The notes below the pieces were generated by a model. It was given only the letters and a program-made list of their open reading frames with translations. It did no database searches and had not been told where the DNA came from. From Blastobasis lacticolella (Eukaryota; Arthropoda; Insecta; Lepidoptera; Blastobasidae), in NCBI GenBank assembly GCA_905147135.1, contig LR990060.1, positions 5,348,001 through 5,412,000 on the forward strand: a stretch of 64,000 nt of DNA, written 5' to 3'. Shown piece by piece: positions 1-11,066 of this stretch (position 1 is the stretch's first letter; each line of letters begins with the position of its first letter). A program made the translations under genes and the position numbers.

Positions 1-350
1 AAATTCCGTACAAAGTTTACAGTCACAGCGCAAACTTAATTCATTAACGTATACAAATAAACAGCACTCGTGGGGTTAATGTCTTTCTCAGTTCTTTGTA
101 CAATATTATAAGCTAAAATACACTGGTGGAGGCGCCCCAGTTCATGTCAAGTTCTCAATGGCTGTGCCAAAGTCTGAAGTTCCAAATTAAGACACCAGAC
201 AAGGCAGCATGTGTATTTCCTTATTTGCAGAGATACTAGAAGATTAATATTACAAAACGTCTGAGCCGATGTTTTGTGCGGTTTCGTAATAAGACGTCTC
301 TCAGTGTGAATTCTTATACCGGTTACAGACACGTGTCAAGATATATACAA

Positions 351-392
351 ATATTTGCACAAAGATATTTGCAAATATCTTTGTGCAAATAT
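351..392. repeat. Perfect 42-bp palindrome
   Basis: Bases 351-371 are exactly the reverse complement of 372-392, with no loop and no mismatch; symmetry stops at 350/393. It is AT-rich and each arm contains TTTGCACAAAG. Partial echoes of the same words (TTTGTGCA, TCTTTGTAC) follow to about 420. It can form a cruciform or hairpin. No gene is next to it and its role is unknown. Confidence 0.9.
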
Positions 393-483
393 ACACATAG
401 TTTTTGTGCATCTTTGTACGTATCTTAACACAATATGTCTGTGCCGGTGTATATGTTTTACAGGAAAAATCAGTATTATTAAG

Positions 484-650
484 ATTTTTTTTATATACGG
501 CAGACAAACAGGCAAGTGGGCCACCTGATGGAAAGTGGTCACCACCGTCTATGGACATTAGCAACACCAGGGGAGCAACTAATGCGTTGCCTGCCTCTGA
601 AGAGACCCCTAATATACCTCTTGAACGATCCCATGTCATAGTCCAAAGTC
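484..650 (-). repeat. Family C interspersed repeat, copy 1
   Basis: Shares a block of about 150 bp (CACCTGATGGAAAGTGGTCA, then ATACCTCTTGAACGATCCCA) with 13317-13475 and 51998-52146, and more distantly with 43608-43730 and, inverted, 14936-15194. A run of T followed by TATACGGCAGAC lies at the left end, so in its own orientation (minus) it ends in an A-rich tail, as a SINE or LINE 3' end does. No coding potential. Confidence 0.75.
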
Positions 651-1082
651 TATGTAGGTACACGTTATTTTATATGATACTGTCACGGGGTGCCAATTAT
701 CTGCCGTTACCATTCATTCAGTCTCAGGGTCTCCAGCAGAAGACCTTGGTCAACCTCTCTTCGCCAAGCCAAGCTTTAACAACAGCGTGTTGAATAGTGC
801 TTTGTCATATTGCAGAATATATGATAAGATGAAAATACAGAAAATAAACAAGACTATCATGCTACGTTTTGTGTGGAATAAACAATGACTTCTATGGAAT
901 AAAAGGTTTTGTATTTGTATCTGACAATGCGTAGTACGGAACGAAACTGAAATGACATCTGACAAGCGACAAAGGCATTATTGACAAATATTTTTTTTTA
1001 TTTTTAATGGCCTAAAAATTAAGTCCTGCAAGCAAAATCTTATTTTGCATTTTCTTTCCTTATTGGTAATTATAATTAATTA

Positions 1083-1214
1083 GGTTATTACAGTGGAGCG
1101 ACTGCCATCTGACCTCCGTGACCCTGCTACCAGCAGTACCTTACCAGATAGAATCATAGTTACGTTTTATCATGATGTTTTCCCTCACCGTAAGAGCATC
1201 GGTTAGTGTTAAAT
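1083..1214 (-). repeat. SINE-A fragment (tRNA head missing)
   Basis: Matches the body of the SINE-A family (CAGTGGAGCGACTGCCATCT and CCTCACCGTAAGAGCATCGG) seen in full at 43881-44236. The tRNA-related head is absent, so this is a partial copy in minus orientation. Confidence 0.8.
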
Positions 1215-1228
1215 TCTATTGATTGTAA

Positions 1229-1310
1229 TAGTAGTTTATCAGTTGACTAACACCTATAACACCAGCTTTGCTTACTTTGGGGCTAGACGGCGCTGTATGA
1301 ATTGTCCATG
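1229..1310 (+). repeat. SINE-B 3' fragment
   Basis: Matches the 3' part of the SINE-B family (GTAGTTTATCAGTT, then GGGGCTAGACGGCGCTGT). Head and middle are missing. Confidence 0.75.
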
Positions 1311-1495
1311 CAATTATTACTATTGTTATAACAAGTTGAATTAAATAAGAATAAAGTGCAAAAAAAGCAAATCAAAAGCAACAGTGTAGCAGCGAATACG
1401 TAAATAGAGATATAGGTAGTTATATCTCAATCAGACTGTGATGCCTTTGGGCTAGGTTCTGGCAGCTCCATAATCGTCACTTACGTTTGACACCG

Positions 1496-1652
1496 TGTGT
1501 TCCCTGATCAATATAATCAGGATGCCTTCAAGGCTAGAGTGAATAGGCTGTTCCTAGACAGGCATGCTCCATCATCGGCCGCATCGTCACTTACCACCAG
1601 GTAAGGTGACGGTCAAATGCCTGGCTAGTCAATTAATAAAAAAAAAAAAAAG
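1496..1652 (+). mobile_element. LINE 3' end with poly(A) tail, 5'-truncated
   Basis: Nearly identical to the last part of the longer LINE copy at 55371-56148: the end of the reverse transcriptase reading frame (GCCTTCAAGGCTAGAGTGAA), the short 3' UTR (CATCGTCACTTACCACCAGG) and an A-rich tail. This is a typical 5'-truncated insertion and has no intact ORF. A third copy is at 32145-32323. Confidence 0.85.
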
Positions 1653-1931
1653 TTGATAAAAAAATCCAACGATCGCGTGTCCAGCAAGATGTTACGCCGT
1701 ATTTCTTCCTGGCAGCCATAAATTCGCCTTGGCGCGGCTTAGTAAGGAAGTCAGAGAGTGTCACTTTAGAGTCCTTTTTAGTATTCCAAATGCTGTCTCT
1801 GATCGCGGAGACGAATCTTACCAGGATTAGCCAAGGTGTTTTCTTTCCCAAACGATGCGACAAACTAATAATAATAATAAACACATAATATTATGCTTTG
1901 AAATTATTATGTGTTTATTATGTATTTATGT

Positions 1932-2110
1932 GAAATTGAAATGATGAATTTTAATTTCTGTTACGGGTCTGGGTGTTCTATGTATAATAAGTGTGTATTT
2001 AAAAGTATTTAAGTAGTTTATCAATTATCTAGCACCTATAGCACAAGCTTTGCTTAGTTTGGGGCTAGATGGCGCTGTGTGAATTTTTCCACGAATATCT
2101 ATTATATTTT
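1932..2110 (+). repeat. SINE-B copy lacking its tRNA head
   Basis: Starts inside the SINE-B body at GAAATTGAAATGATGAATTT and runs through GGGGCTAGATGGCGCTGTGT to an AT-rich tail. It faces the next copy (2131-2369) across about 20 bp, giving a large imperfect inverted repeat. Confidence 0.85.
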
Positions 2111-2130
2111 ATTATTTTTATTATTTCGAA

Positions 2131-2369
2131 TTGAATTCGTACAGCGCCATCTAACCTTAAAGTAAGCAAATTTTGTGTTATGGGTGCTATATAACTGAAT
2201 AACTTCTCATGTACTTTTAAATACATACTTATTATACGTAATACGTAAATACCGGGACCCGTAACAGAAATTTAAATTCATCATTTTAATTTCTGCTCGG
2301 CCGGGTATCGAACCCAGGACCTCTGCGCGGCAGACGGCATGTTAACAAACTGAACCACTTAGGTCGTCA
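2131..2369 (-). repeat. SINE-B, near full length
   Basis: Minus-strand copy with a tRNA-like head at the right end. Reading the minus strand, it has ACCTAAGTGGTTCAG (A-box-like) and a B-box-like stretch resembling GGTTCGATACCCGG, then the family body. The head derives from a tRNA but belongs to a SINE and is not a tRNA gene. Confidence 0.85.
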
Positions 2370-2640
2370 AAACCGATACAGCTCTGTGCAATGCCCGAAA
2401 GATTGAATTTCGCCAAGGATTTAATCACTGCAGCAGAAGTATCGAATAAGTAGCGAGCGACGCCTCAGGGACACCGTGGACCAGCAAAATATTCTGCGAA
2501 ATCGCATTTCCAAGCGATCCATGCCTTGTGTGATTATGACAAGTTCAGCTTGAAGCATAGTTAAAGTAAACACACGAAGCTCTTAAATGTTTGAAACTCC
2601 GAGTAAAGTCCAGCCACTGTTGACGATCGCTTCCCGGGGA

Positions 2641-2931
2641 TGGATCCAGGATTTGGATAATCAGGTAATTACAGTGGAGCGAATACCATCTGACCTCCGT
2701 GACCCTGTTAACAGGGGAACCTGACTAGATTTAATCATTGTTACACATTTAGTCGCCTGAATGCGCAGGTTTCATCACTATATTTTCCTTACTCAGCGTA
2801 AGACCATCGGTTTGCATTTAACTAATGTACATAACTTAGAAAAGAGTCAATGGTACATGGCAGCAGAAGGATTCGAACCCGGTACGTCTCGCTTACGAGT
2901 CGAATACCCAAACCGCTCGGCCACCGACGCT
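2641..2931 (-). repeat. SINE-A copy with tRNA-like head
   Basis: Minus-strand copy of SINE-A. The right end carries the tRNA-derived head (complement of GGATTCGAACCCGG and of ACCGCTCGGCCACCGACGC). The left part is GGTAATTACAGTGGAGCGA, the 3' body. A short open frame across this region is an artefact of the repeat. Confidence 0.88.
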
Positions 2932-4084
2932 CTCTATTATTGCTGTGTAATATAAAAAAGTAATCTAAGAGGAAAAAGAAACTATTACAATATGACGTCT
3001 TTCGTCTCGCGTCATCTAGGGACTTTAACCGGATGATAATAAGGCTTCTTTATGTCAGACAACCCTCGTGGGTTTCGTATGAGTACAAGAGTGTACTGAT
3101 TTATACTTTATATTTTTCTTTTCGTATCTCCTAACATTTTGCGAAAATCAGCAAAGTATTTAAGCTAACAATGTATTCGTTTTGGGCTTAGAAGCTAAAA
3201 GTACTGGCTAAAAAGTTCTTATAATTTTCAGGTAGAGAGTTGAATTTTATTTCCTAATATGTTTACTATGGCACCAAATATACGCCCAACCAACATAGGT
3301 GTTTTATCAAAAAATCATCATCGATTGTCACCTTTGTGTTAAAACTCAGTTGTTCTCCCGCACGTCACGCGGTGGCCCAAGGTCCACCTTTCTGCTTGTC
3401 TTAGTCTACTTAGCTTGATCTTCGGCATCCTTAGTGGTGAGTCCGTTGGCACGCATTTCACTCTTAACCTGCCTCTCCTCGGTACCTGGCGGGGGTGACA
3501 TGGCCAGACATCTATTCCCCACGTAATTAATGCCTGAAAAAGTTCTTACAATTTCCAGATTGAGACAGTTTTTTATTTCCTAATGCCACGGCGCTAAAAC
3601 TGTACGCCGAAACAACGTACATGTTTCATCAAAAAATCATGCATTGCAAATTATTTGGTGAATTTTGCTGCAGTTTGAATTTTGCAGCAGACTAAAATAT
3701 AATTGACTATACTAATACAATAGGTCAACAAATAAATACATATTATACCTATTCTACCACTTTACTATAAGGGCTCTCACTATAGAGTAAGTAATGCAAT
3801 ATTGTATGTCAGCTGTCGTATTACCGAAAAATAGGACCAATAACGTAGTCCTGGAATTACTTAACTAATTTGATACGTTTGACAGATGAATTCGTATTGA
3901 AAGTAAGTCATAGTTGATTGATTACGTATTGGAGAGAAATATTTATTGACGAATAAAACGGATTTTCTTTGTTATTTTCAAGTTATTTATACGACAGAAT
4001 AAGAAAACTACGAGTTTTCGTGGCTCGTGGATCGCTCGCGTACTCCTACTTTTCCTGTACCTACTGTTTTTTTTGTCACTGCTG
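2932..4084. other. Intergenic or intronic DNA, no gene seen
   Basis: AT-rich sequence without a credible ORF. A stretch at about 3355-3530 resembles about 16690-16850 (both contain a TCTTCGGTATCTTTGG-like word and a TGACAT block), so it is probably a dispersed repeat. No other structure recognised. Confidence 0.5.
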
Positions 4085-4493
4085 ACCACTGCCGGTATAG
4101 TTTTGTTTGCTAACGATACTTCACTGATATTTAAAATTAATAGGAAAGATAATAATATAGACGAAGTAAATTGTGATCTTCAGAATGTACTTCATTGGTT
4201 TACGATTAATAACTAATAATGAAACTCTAAAAAAACTAAATGCGTTCATTTTTGCCTCCCTAATGTACAAAGTAATCAATGTAATATTTTATTAGATAAA
4301 ACGCAACTTGAGTTGGTAGAGAAAACTACTTTCTCAGGCGTTAATATGGATTAAAAAATTCAATGGGGCTCACATATTGAATCATTGGCTAGTAGATTAA
4401 GTTCGGCTGCATTTGCCGTGTGGCGAATAAGGAGGCTAACGGATGTGAATACAGCTATATTAATTTGTTATATAGTTATTTTTATAGTATTAT

Positions 4494-4774
4494 GTGGCCG
4501 TGTGGTGTCCGGCATGGCCGTGTGGTGTCCGGCAGAGTAGAATAGCACCAACCCCTAAACTCGTGGGTGTCGTGCGAGGCGACTAAAGTTTTCGAGGCAC
4601 AACATCAAGAGTCTCCGTAGTCTGGAAAATGGGCAGCAGCATTTTCCATTGTTACATTTAAACACTGCGATCTCCAACCCGCTTGTCAAGCGTGGAGATT
4701 ATGGCAATACTCTCCCCTTTCGTGGGAGAGGCCCTAAGTCCTGCAGTGGACTGTTACGGGCTGTGATGATGATG
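4494..4774 (+). repeat. Family D repeat inserted in LINE relic
   Basis: Begins GGCCGTGTGGTGTCCGGCA, a 20-bp head duplicated in tandem here, continues with GTAGAATAGC, and ends at CTGCAGTGGACTGTTACGGG plus a GATGATGATG tail. Related copies are at 11663-11915 (+), 11067-11470 (-), 11934-12037 (-), 32428-32662 (-) and 61153-61385 (-). No coding frame. It interrupts the RT reading frame of the host LINE. Confidence 0.8.
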
Positions 4775-4858
4775 TCGTACGGTATCATACTATGGGGCAA
4801 GTGTGCTGATAGTGACATCATATTCAAACTACAAAAAGAGCTATAAGAGCAATATATG

Positions 4859-5736
4859 TGTCGCAGCCATCTGGTTAAATCAGCCATTTAATGAGAAGGC
4901 TAGTCCGTTAATTAAACGCCGGCATTCAATTGAATGTCTAGACCGATTGTTGATTTAACTAGCATCACTCAACGTTTAACCAGTTGGCTTATTAAAGACA
5001 GCCCTTTGGAGACGGCTGAAGTAAAATAAGGCAGGTGATTTAAATTTAGTTAAAATTTTATCTACTGCTGCGCTGGTAGTCACCAAAACAAATCTGGCGT
5101 CAGACAGCTCGCACAGCAAGCTTTCGTTTTTTTCGTTTTAACTAAATTTTAAATGTGGCACCTACGTGCTTTTAAGTAAGAATTGACATAAAGTTAAGTA
5201 AGAGTTAAGATAACTTAATATGTTCATTTTCTTTTTATACTTACCTTTAATTAGAAATGCCAAACTTTTGTGTCATTTTATATTTAATATTGTAAAATAA
5301 GAAAGTGCACTGTTGCTGTTGTTCCTACTACATAGTTACAAGTAGTAAATAAGTTATAAATTAAAGTCTTTATTAAATATTTTTACTGAGTAAAATACTG
5401 TTATAGGTACCTACTCACAATACAATTAATTGTATACCTACTTATTAAATATCTTGCCACTAATAATGTTCTATTAAATAAAAGTGATCTTTATTAATTA
5501 ATTATCTTTTATCTTAAATAAAGTTTACCATTTAAGTTTACCAGCGAACTAAAGGTCACTCTAACCAACCATCTGTATACCCTTAACAAAACGGCTAAAT
5601 AACGTTCAGCCAAGTAGTTAGACGTTACGTTCGACAACTTGGCTAGTTATACTCTAGCCATTTAATTTAATGCCGGCGTTTAATTAAAAGACTAGCCTTC
5701 TCATTAAATGGCTGATTTAACCAGATGGCTGCGACA
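4859..5736. mobile_element. 878-bp DNA element with about 80-bp terminal inverted repeats
   Basis: Starts TGTCGCAGCCATCTGG and ends CCAGATGGCTGCGACA. The arms stay nearly identical for about 80 bp, through AATGAGAAGGCTAGTC and AATTAAACGCCGGCAT. It is flanked by TATG on both sides (4855-4858 and 5737-5740), which looks like a 4-bp target-site duplication. The interior (about 4950-5640) is AT-rich with no ORF, so the element is non-autonomous. Known families with 4-bp duplications include Ginger, Sola and Chapaev; the TGTCG terminus fits the TGTNR ends described for Ginger, but this assignment is a guess. Confidence 0.85.
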
Positions 5737-6208
5737 TATGGATTACGTCGACGTGATTCGCTTAAAGAATTGTTTAAAGAAATTGATGTATTAACCTTCT
5801 CAAGTCAATATATATTTGATAATATTATGTATATCAGAAAGCATATTACCCAATTTGCTAAAAATACTGATGTTCATAATGTAAATTTAAGAAACAAGAA
5901 TAAATTGGTAACACCGGTGTTCAGACTTGGTAAAGTAAATTCATCTTTTATACGTAACTGTATAATATTTTTTAATAATATTCCTGAATGTAGGTATTAT
6001 TAATTTGCCTGAATCACAATTTCAAGAAAAGATGAAAATAACTTTAATGAATAAAGCCTATTATAAAATTGATGAATATATCAATGACAAAAATGTATGG
6101 TGTACTACTAGCTCTTCGAAATAGGAATTTATTTACAATTTTGTAAATTGGGTGAGGATAATTTGATGTGGAATAGTCATTCAATAACAAATATTTTTTA
6201 AGTATGTA

Positions 6209-6905
6209 CGTCATTGGCAGTGCATGCTAACTTAAAAGTCTGCCTGGTGGTGGCGTGGGGGTCGGGGCTCTTTCCTCAAATATGGTTAAATTGGACGATG
6301 GCTGGGCCCTGCGTCATGCTCGTGAACGGGTGCTGCCTTGGTGGACTGGCCTGCTTTTGCTGTACTATTTTTGTTTTTATTTTTATTTTTTATTCTTAGT
6401 TATCCTGACCGATGTGTAGAGGTTCACATCATATTCTAATCAACACAGGCTCACTCAAATTAAATTGACAAATGTATTAATGCAATGTTATCATATTTAA
6501 ATGTACCTGTGGGTTTATTGCCGTTTCTTTCTCCCACAGATGGTCATTTTCCTAACTGAAGCGGCATACTGACAGACAGACAACATTATTTTTACTTTTT
6601 GCTCCGAGCTCAGAGGGCGATGCAGGTAGGCTGGCTGGTGCGTGCGGGTGTGGGCGCCGGCGGGCTCGCAGGGGCCGGGCACGCGCCGCACATGATTCGC
6701 CTAGGCGGTTATGTGCGTGGCGTGTATAGGTGCCCGGTGTCTCGCCGGAGCAAGCCCTCGTACGCGCTGATCGGTCTGCATGCGTCGCCCCCTACCTGGA
6801 TGAACTCGCTTAACTTTCCCTTTGGTTTCCGTAAGATTTTTTACTTTTGAAAAGAGATTAATTAACGTAATCCTAATTCAATAAATACTTTTTTCATTTT
6901 CATTT
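6209..6905 (+). mobile_element. LINE 3' region copy
   Basis: The 6225-6360 part closely matches 50450-50600 (TTAAAAGTCTGCCTGGTGGT and ACGGGTGCTGCCTTGGTGGA). Both copies are followed by several hundred bp of GC-richer sequence and an AATAAA-like stretch with a short T-rich repeat tail, as in a LINE 3' UTR. The 83-codon open frame at 6599-6850 lies in this GC-rich stretch and is not supported as a gene. Confidence 0.6.
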
Positions 6906-8605
6906 TACTTATAAACCTTCCTCTTAAATCACTCTATATACTGTTGAAAACCACATTAAAATCCGTTGAGTAGATTAAAAGATATAAGCGTACAGAGATA
7001 CAGACGGCGGAAAGCGACTTTGTTTTTTACATTGTATAGGTAGAATATATTACGAGTAATATTATTTGTGCATTAACATTTTCGCGTTGAGAAAGATGGT
7101 ATTCAAATAAATAAAAATACTCGATAAGAACAAGAAGACTTATTTAGATAAAGTTAACAGATATGTTTTCATAAAAATAATGTTAACTATTTTTGTACCT
7201 CGTCTCGGAAGAGCGAAGTCTCTTAACCAAGGCATTTTTATTTTTATAAAAAGGCGACTTTATCAATGGTTAAAAATAATGTACAAATGAGGAACGAAAA
7301 TAGTAATTTTTTTTTTTTTCATTTAGTTTTGTAAACAAATAACCTTTTAAAAGGCATCACTTATTACTTTAAATGTATTGACTTGAAACGAAGTGTTTGT
7401 TTGCATCCATTGAAAACTCATCTGAGACAAGGTATAGATAGAACCAGTGTTAACTCTTGACATAGACCTTTCCTTTACTTCAGTCTTATGTTTTCTGAAA
7501 TGGGGTATTTACACATTAAAATGCGATTTAATATCAAATTCAGAGACGCTTGAAATGTCATTTCCCAAGCTCCAATTTTAATTAAATTACTAAAAAGGAA
7601 TTGTGCAAAGGAGATTCACTAATAGGTCTCAGTATGGCGAAATTGTTTAACAAAATTGTAATAGCACCGATCGCCTTCGGTTTCAGAATTTAAGAAACAA
7701 CTTCAAAGTACAGTACAACACCCAAAGAATAAACTTAAGAAATAAGAAGTAAATGGTAAATGTACTTTGAATTAAATAAATAAATACAAGTAAATAAAGT
7801 ACAGGTATTGAAACTAAAAATAAAATAAACTAATTAGGTACCTAATAATAATTAAAAATAAAATTAAATAGGCGACTAGAGATCGAAACTCAGACTTGAA
7901 CGTCTGTTATTCTATGAATAGTATTATACAAATCATTAATACAAAAATGTAACATTAACCGTAATAAAATTCTCAAATTAATAATAAAAATCATAACAAG
8001 CTTTTATCGCGCAGCTTTTGATTGAATATCAAAGGGTCATCAAGACCATACCAAGAGCCCAAACACGATGGATTCATTTTGTTCCGTTCATAAGTTCGTA
8101 TGACTCCATCATCAGACCAGCTTCATGATACCATATTAATGCGTTGTCATCCAAGTTGCATAGATATACTAAATTAAAAGCGGTTGCATTTATCCTTAGA
8201 GCCACTTTATTTGCCTTTTTTATTAACTAATCCCGGTGAGTCGCGTGTGTTTACCACACCGGTGTTAAGAAACAATTTTAAACATTTAGAAACGTCCGAT
8301 GTGAGAGCATTAGTAACTTTTATAAGTGTTTAACAACATTTGCAAACATTACACGAGTAAAGAAAGACAAGAGTCGCTATGCAATAATATATAAACAAGT
8401 ACCTAATTTTCCGACTCCGTACATCGGTCTTTTAGAAAGATTATGAAACTATTTCCAAAAGTTTTCGACAAGTTAGAAAATCTTTGCAACAGTTGAGAAC
8501 ACCGGTACGGGAGCACCTGTCAAACACATCCTTGCATAAAACTTGTGCTAGTTATTTCCTAGGCAAATCCAAGCAACAAAATTTCCTCTTAAATAAGTTA
8601 CTTAC
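6906..8605. other. AT-rich non-coding stretch
   Basis: No gene recognised. About 6950-7030 resembles an arm of the foldback element at 17294-17648 (AAAATCCGTTGAGTAGAT, CGACTTTGTTTT). AAATA/TAAA-rich simple sequence lies around 7760-7870. About 8060-8190 has the look of a dispersed repeat but I could not pair it inside this window. Confidence 0.4.
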
Positions 8606-8850
8606 CTGACACAACGTCACCCTCGTTCCAGAACACCTACAAAGCAGACAAACTCCGCAGAACTGAACCTGTACAGTCAAATGCACAACCTGATCCAGTG
8701 TCTGAACTTAGAACAAAGCTTCTGACGCCACACTTAACAAACGCCGTCAAGCAGCACGACAATGAGGCAGAGTTGTTCGATCAGAACAATTGTTCGACAT
8801 TGTTCTGTTTAAACAAAACAAAACACTGTTTCACGCTCCCCGTGGGGTGT
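8606..8850 (-). other. Possible non-coding exon with strong 5' splice donor
   Basis: On the minus strand, sequence of lower AT content than its surroundings runs from about 8850 down to 8606 and ends CAG|GTAAGTAAC, a near-ideal splice donor. There is no long ORF, so it would be a 5' UTR exon of a gene continuing left or beyond the window. The start is undefined; no TATA box or initiator was convincing. Chance occurrence is quite possible. Confidence 0.22.
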
Positions 8851-10564
8851 CGTTTCCAATTCAATTGAACAAATATTATTTGCGATTCCAAAGGCTTGTA
8901 GCGGTGTTATTGGTGTGTTACCTACTGTGTTTGTGGTCAAATTAACTGTTTTCTCTGTAATGTAGATATTGCAATGGATTGGAACTCATGAGCGAGCTTG
9001 CACAAAAGGTTTTATTTATTTGCTTGTGAGAAAGCATTGAACATTTCAATCACCACTTACATTTCGGCTATTTTGAAAAAAATATAACGATTTTGCAGCT
9101 AATGCGGGCGTGTGTCTGGACTCCGGAACGGATAGACCAATTTCAAAGCGGATTTTGTTATTCAAAAGATTTATTAATCGAAATTATTCCTAGCTGTAAA
9201 GCTGTAAGTAATTAAAGAAAATTCGTTCAGTATTTTAGAAGATATGTAATTGAATATCAGTAGACTTATTAACGGCTGTTTGCTCGGCATGTGTAGGTAG
9301 TTGGTGGTGAGTTTCTCTATAATGAATGTTCAAAGCAATTTTATCCAAATTCCTTCAGCGTTTTAGGTTTAATACGTAGTTGACAGACAAACAGCTCGAC
9401 AGCTTTACAAACAGTACTTAAACGGCTTTATTCTTTGCATTTATTATTATTGTACTCCGCGACCTTTTATGACATTTTCGGTCCTTCGAGCTTGATATGA
9501 AAGTACCACCGGTTTGCAGATCATATATATCATATTTACTACATTATTGGTTTAAACAGACTATCAATACCTACTATCCCAAGAATTTGCATACATTTTG
9601 TGTGACTCTATTTTTATACATATCTACATATACATACAAACAGTAACGACACCGAGAAATAAAAAAAAGTGAACAAAAATGTAAAGCCACGATATTTTTT
9701 TACACCATGACTCGCGCCCATTTCATGATTATCACACAGACAGGGAGTATTTCACTCATTTTTCCTCGAGTTCGTTCTTGGCGGAAGGGCCTATCCATTA
9801 ATCTTCCCTGGAATCCTCCAAGTTAATTAATTTACTGCCAGAATGTATAAAATATTGCCCTCGGGCTGGACAGACAGATCTTTTAGTTGGACATTGGACG
9901 TTCATTTTACAGACGTCTCTTTACATCACGCCTTTTTCCGGCCCAACGCTAAGCGATTGTTTGAAGTCGGCGTTTGAGGGAGGGTTCAGTAAGTAAAAAA
10001 AGTGTAGCTGTACATAAAAGTTATAGAACAGAGTCTTCAATGAGTAAACAAGCTGCCCTGTTGCTTTAAGCCATCGATATTTACTATATTATTTGTGAGG
10101 AGAAAAGGTATAACAACGTTATGAAATTAAATATTATTCCAAAAGTAGGTTACAACCAACAAGAATAATGTTGTCATAATACTGTACTTTATAGAAGTAT
10201 TACAATAGTAATAGTTTACAGTTTATTTTAGTACATTGGTGGACTTAAAAAAGCTAAAAGAGCGTTATCTAACATTCAACCAGAAAGGTACGCGCTGCAG
10301 AAAAACGCTACAATAGTAAAAATGGAGGAGAGATATAGTTTTATATTATTTAAATTGAAATTTGACACACAGATAGAGTATAACTTGGACTATAATATAG
10401 GCAAAATTTATGTGTGTGAAATTCGTCTATAAAACCGCTACCGCACTGCATTCGCTCTGTACCGAGAACATGCTCACCGAGGTCGTCGGTCGATAGTTAC
10501 GTTCTATTTATACGACCTCTTATCCAAGTTGAATGAATAAAAATACTCATCTTGGCGTATCGCG
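8851..10564. other. Non-coding stretch, nothing recognised
   Basis: AT-rich sequence with scattered short runs; no ORF above 60 codons with familiar content, no clear repeat partner within the window. Confidence 0.4.
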
Positions 10565-10880
10565 CCGTAGGGCCCGGGGTCCGCCTTGACCATGATCCAG
10601 GATTTGCCGGACCAGGTAATTACAGTGGAACGACTGCCATTAGACCTCTGTGACCCTTCTACCAGAGGAACCTGACCTGATTGGATCATGGTTACACATT
10701 TAGTTACCAGAATATGCAGGTTTCATCACGATGTTTTCCGTCACCGGTCACCGGTTCGTGTTCAACTAATGTTTATAGCTCAAAATGAGTCATTGGAACA
10801 TACATGGTGGCAGTAGGATTCCAACCCGGTATTTCTCGCTTGCGAGTCAGATGCCTTTACCACTAGAACACCGACGCTCC
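10565..10880 (-). repeat. SINE-A, near full length
   Basis: Minus-strand SINE-A from GGCCCGGGGTCCGCCTTGAC at its 3' side to ACCACTAGAACACCGACGCT at the tRNA-like head. The B-box-related sequence is mutated (complement of GATTCCAACCCGG), suggesting an old copy. Confidence 0.88.
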
Positions 10881-11066
10881 CAGACAGAAAAAGATTAGCA
10901 GAATGCCGTGTCTAGAATCATATTCAATCTATGCATCAGTAACTCGGCTTTTGACAATTAATTCCGCGTTGTTTGGTTGATGAGTCGAGTGGGTGTTGTG
11001 AATATTATAATAGATATGTATTTCGGTAATTTTCGTTCCTTTATTCGTAGGGCCTAAATTCCAGCA

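Larger units (their letters stand above)
4085..6130 (+). pseudogene. Decayed Jockey/CR1-like LINE reverse transcriptase, broken by two insertions
   Basis: Three blocks read as one RT-type protein: 4085-4493 holds a decayed catalytic box (LFANDTSLIFKI, where FADD is expected) and the following thumb-like segment; 4775-4858 continues with SYGIILWGK; 5737-6003 supplies the C-terminal part (RRRDSLKELFKEI). Stops and shifts interrupt block one. The blocks are separated by a family D repeat (4494-4774) and an inverted-repeat element (4859-5736). Removing the second insertion with one copy of its 4-bp duplication leaves the frame continuous. Clade assignment (Jockey or CR1) rests on motif style only. 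Non-functional. Confidence 0.75.

Noticed and set aside
6599..6850. GC-rich 83-codon ORF
   Set aside because: It lies inside a LINE 3' region, has no recognisable domain, and its composition explains the open frame.
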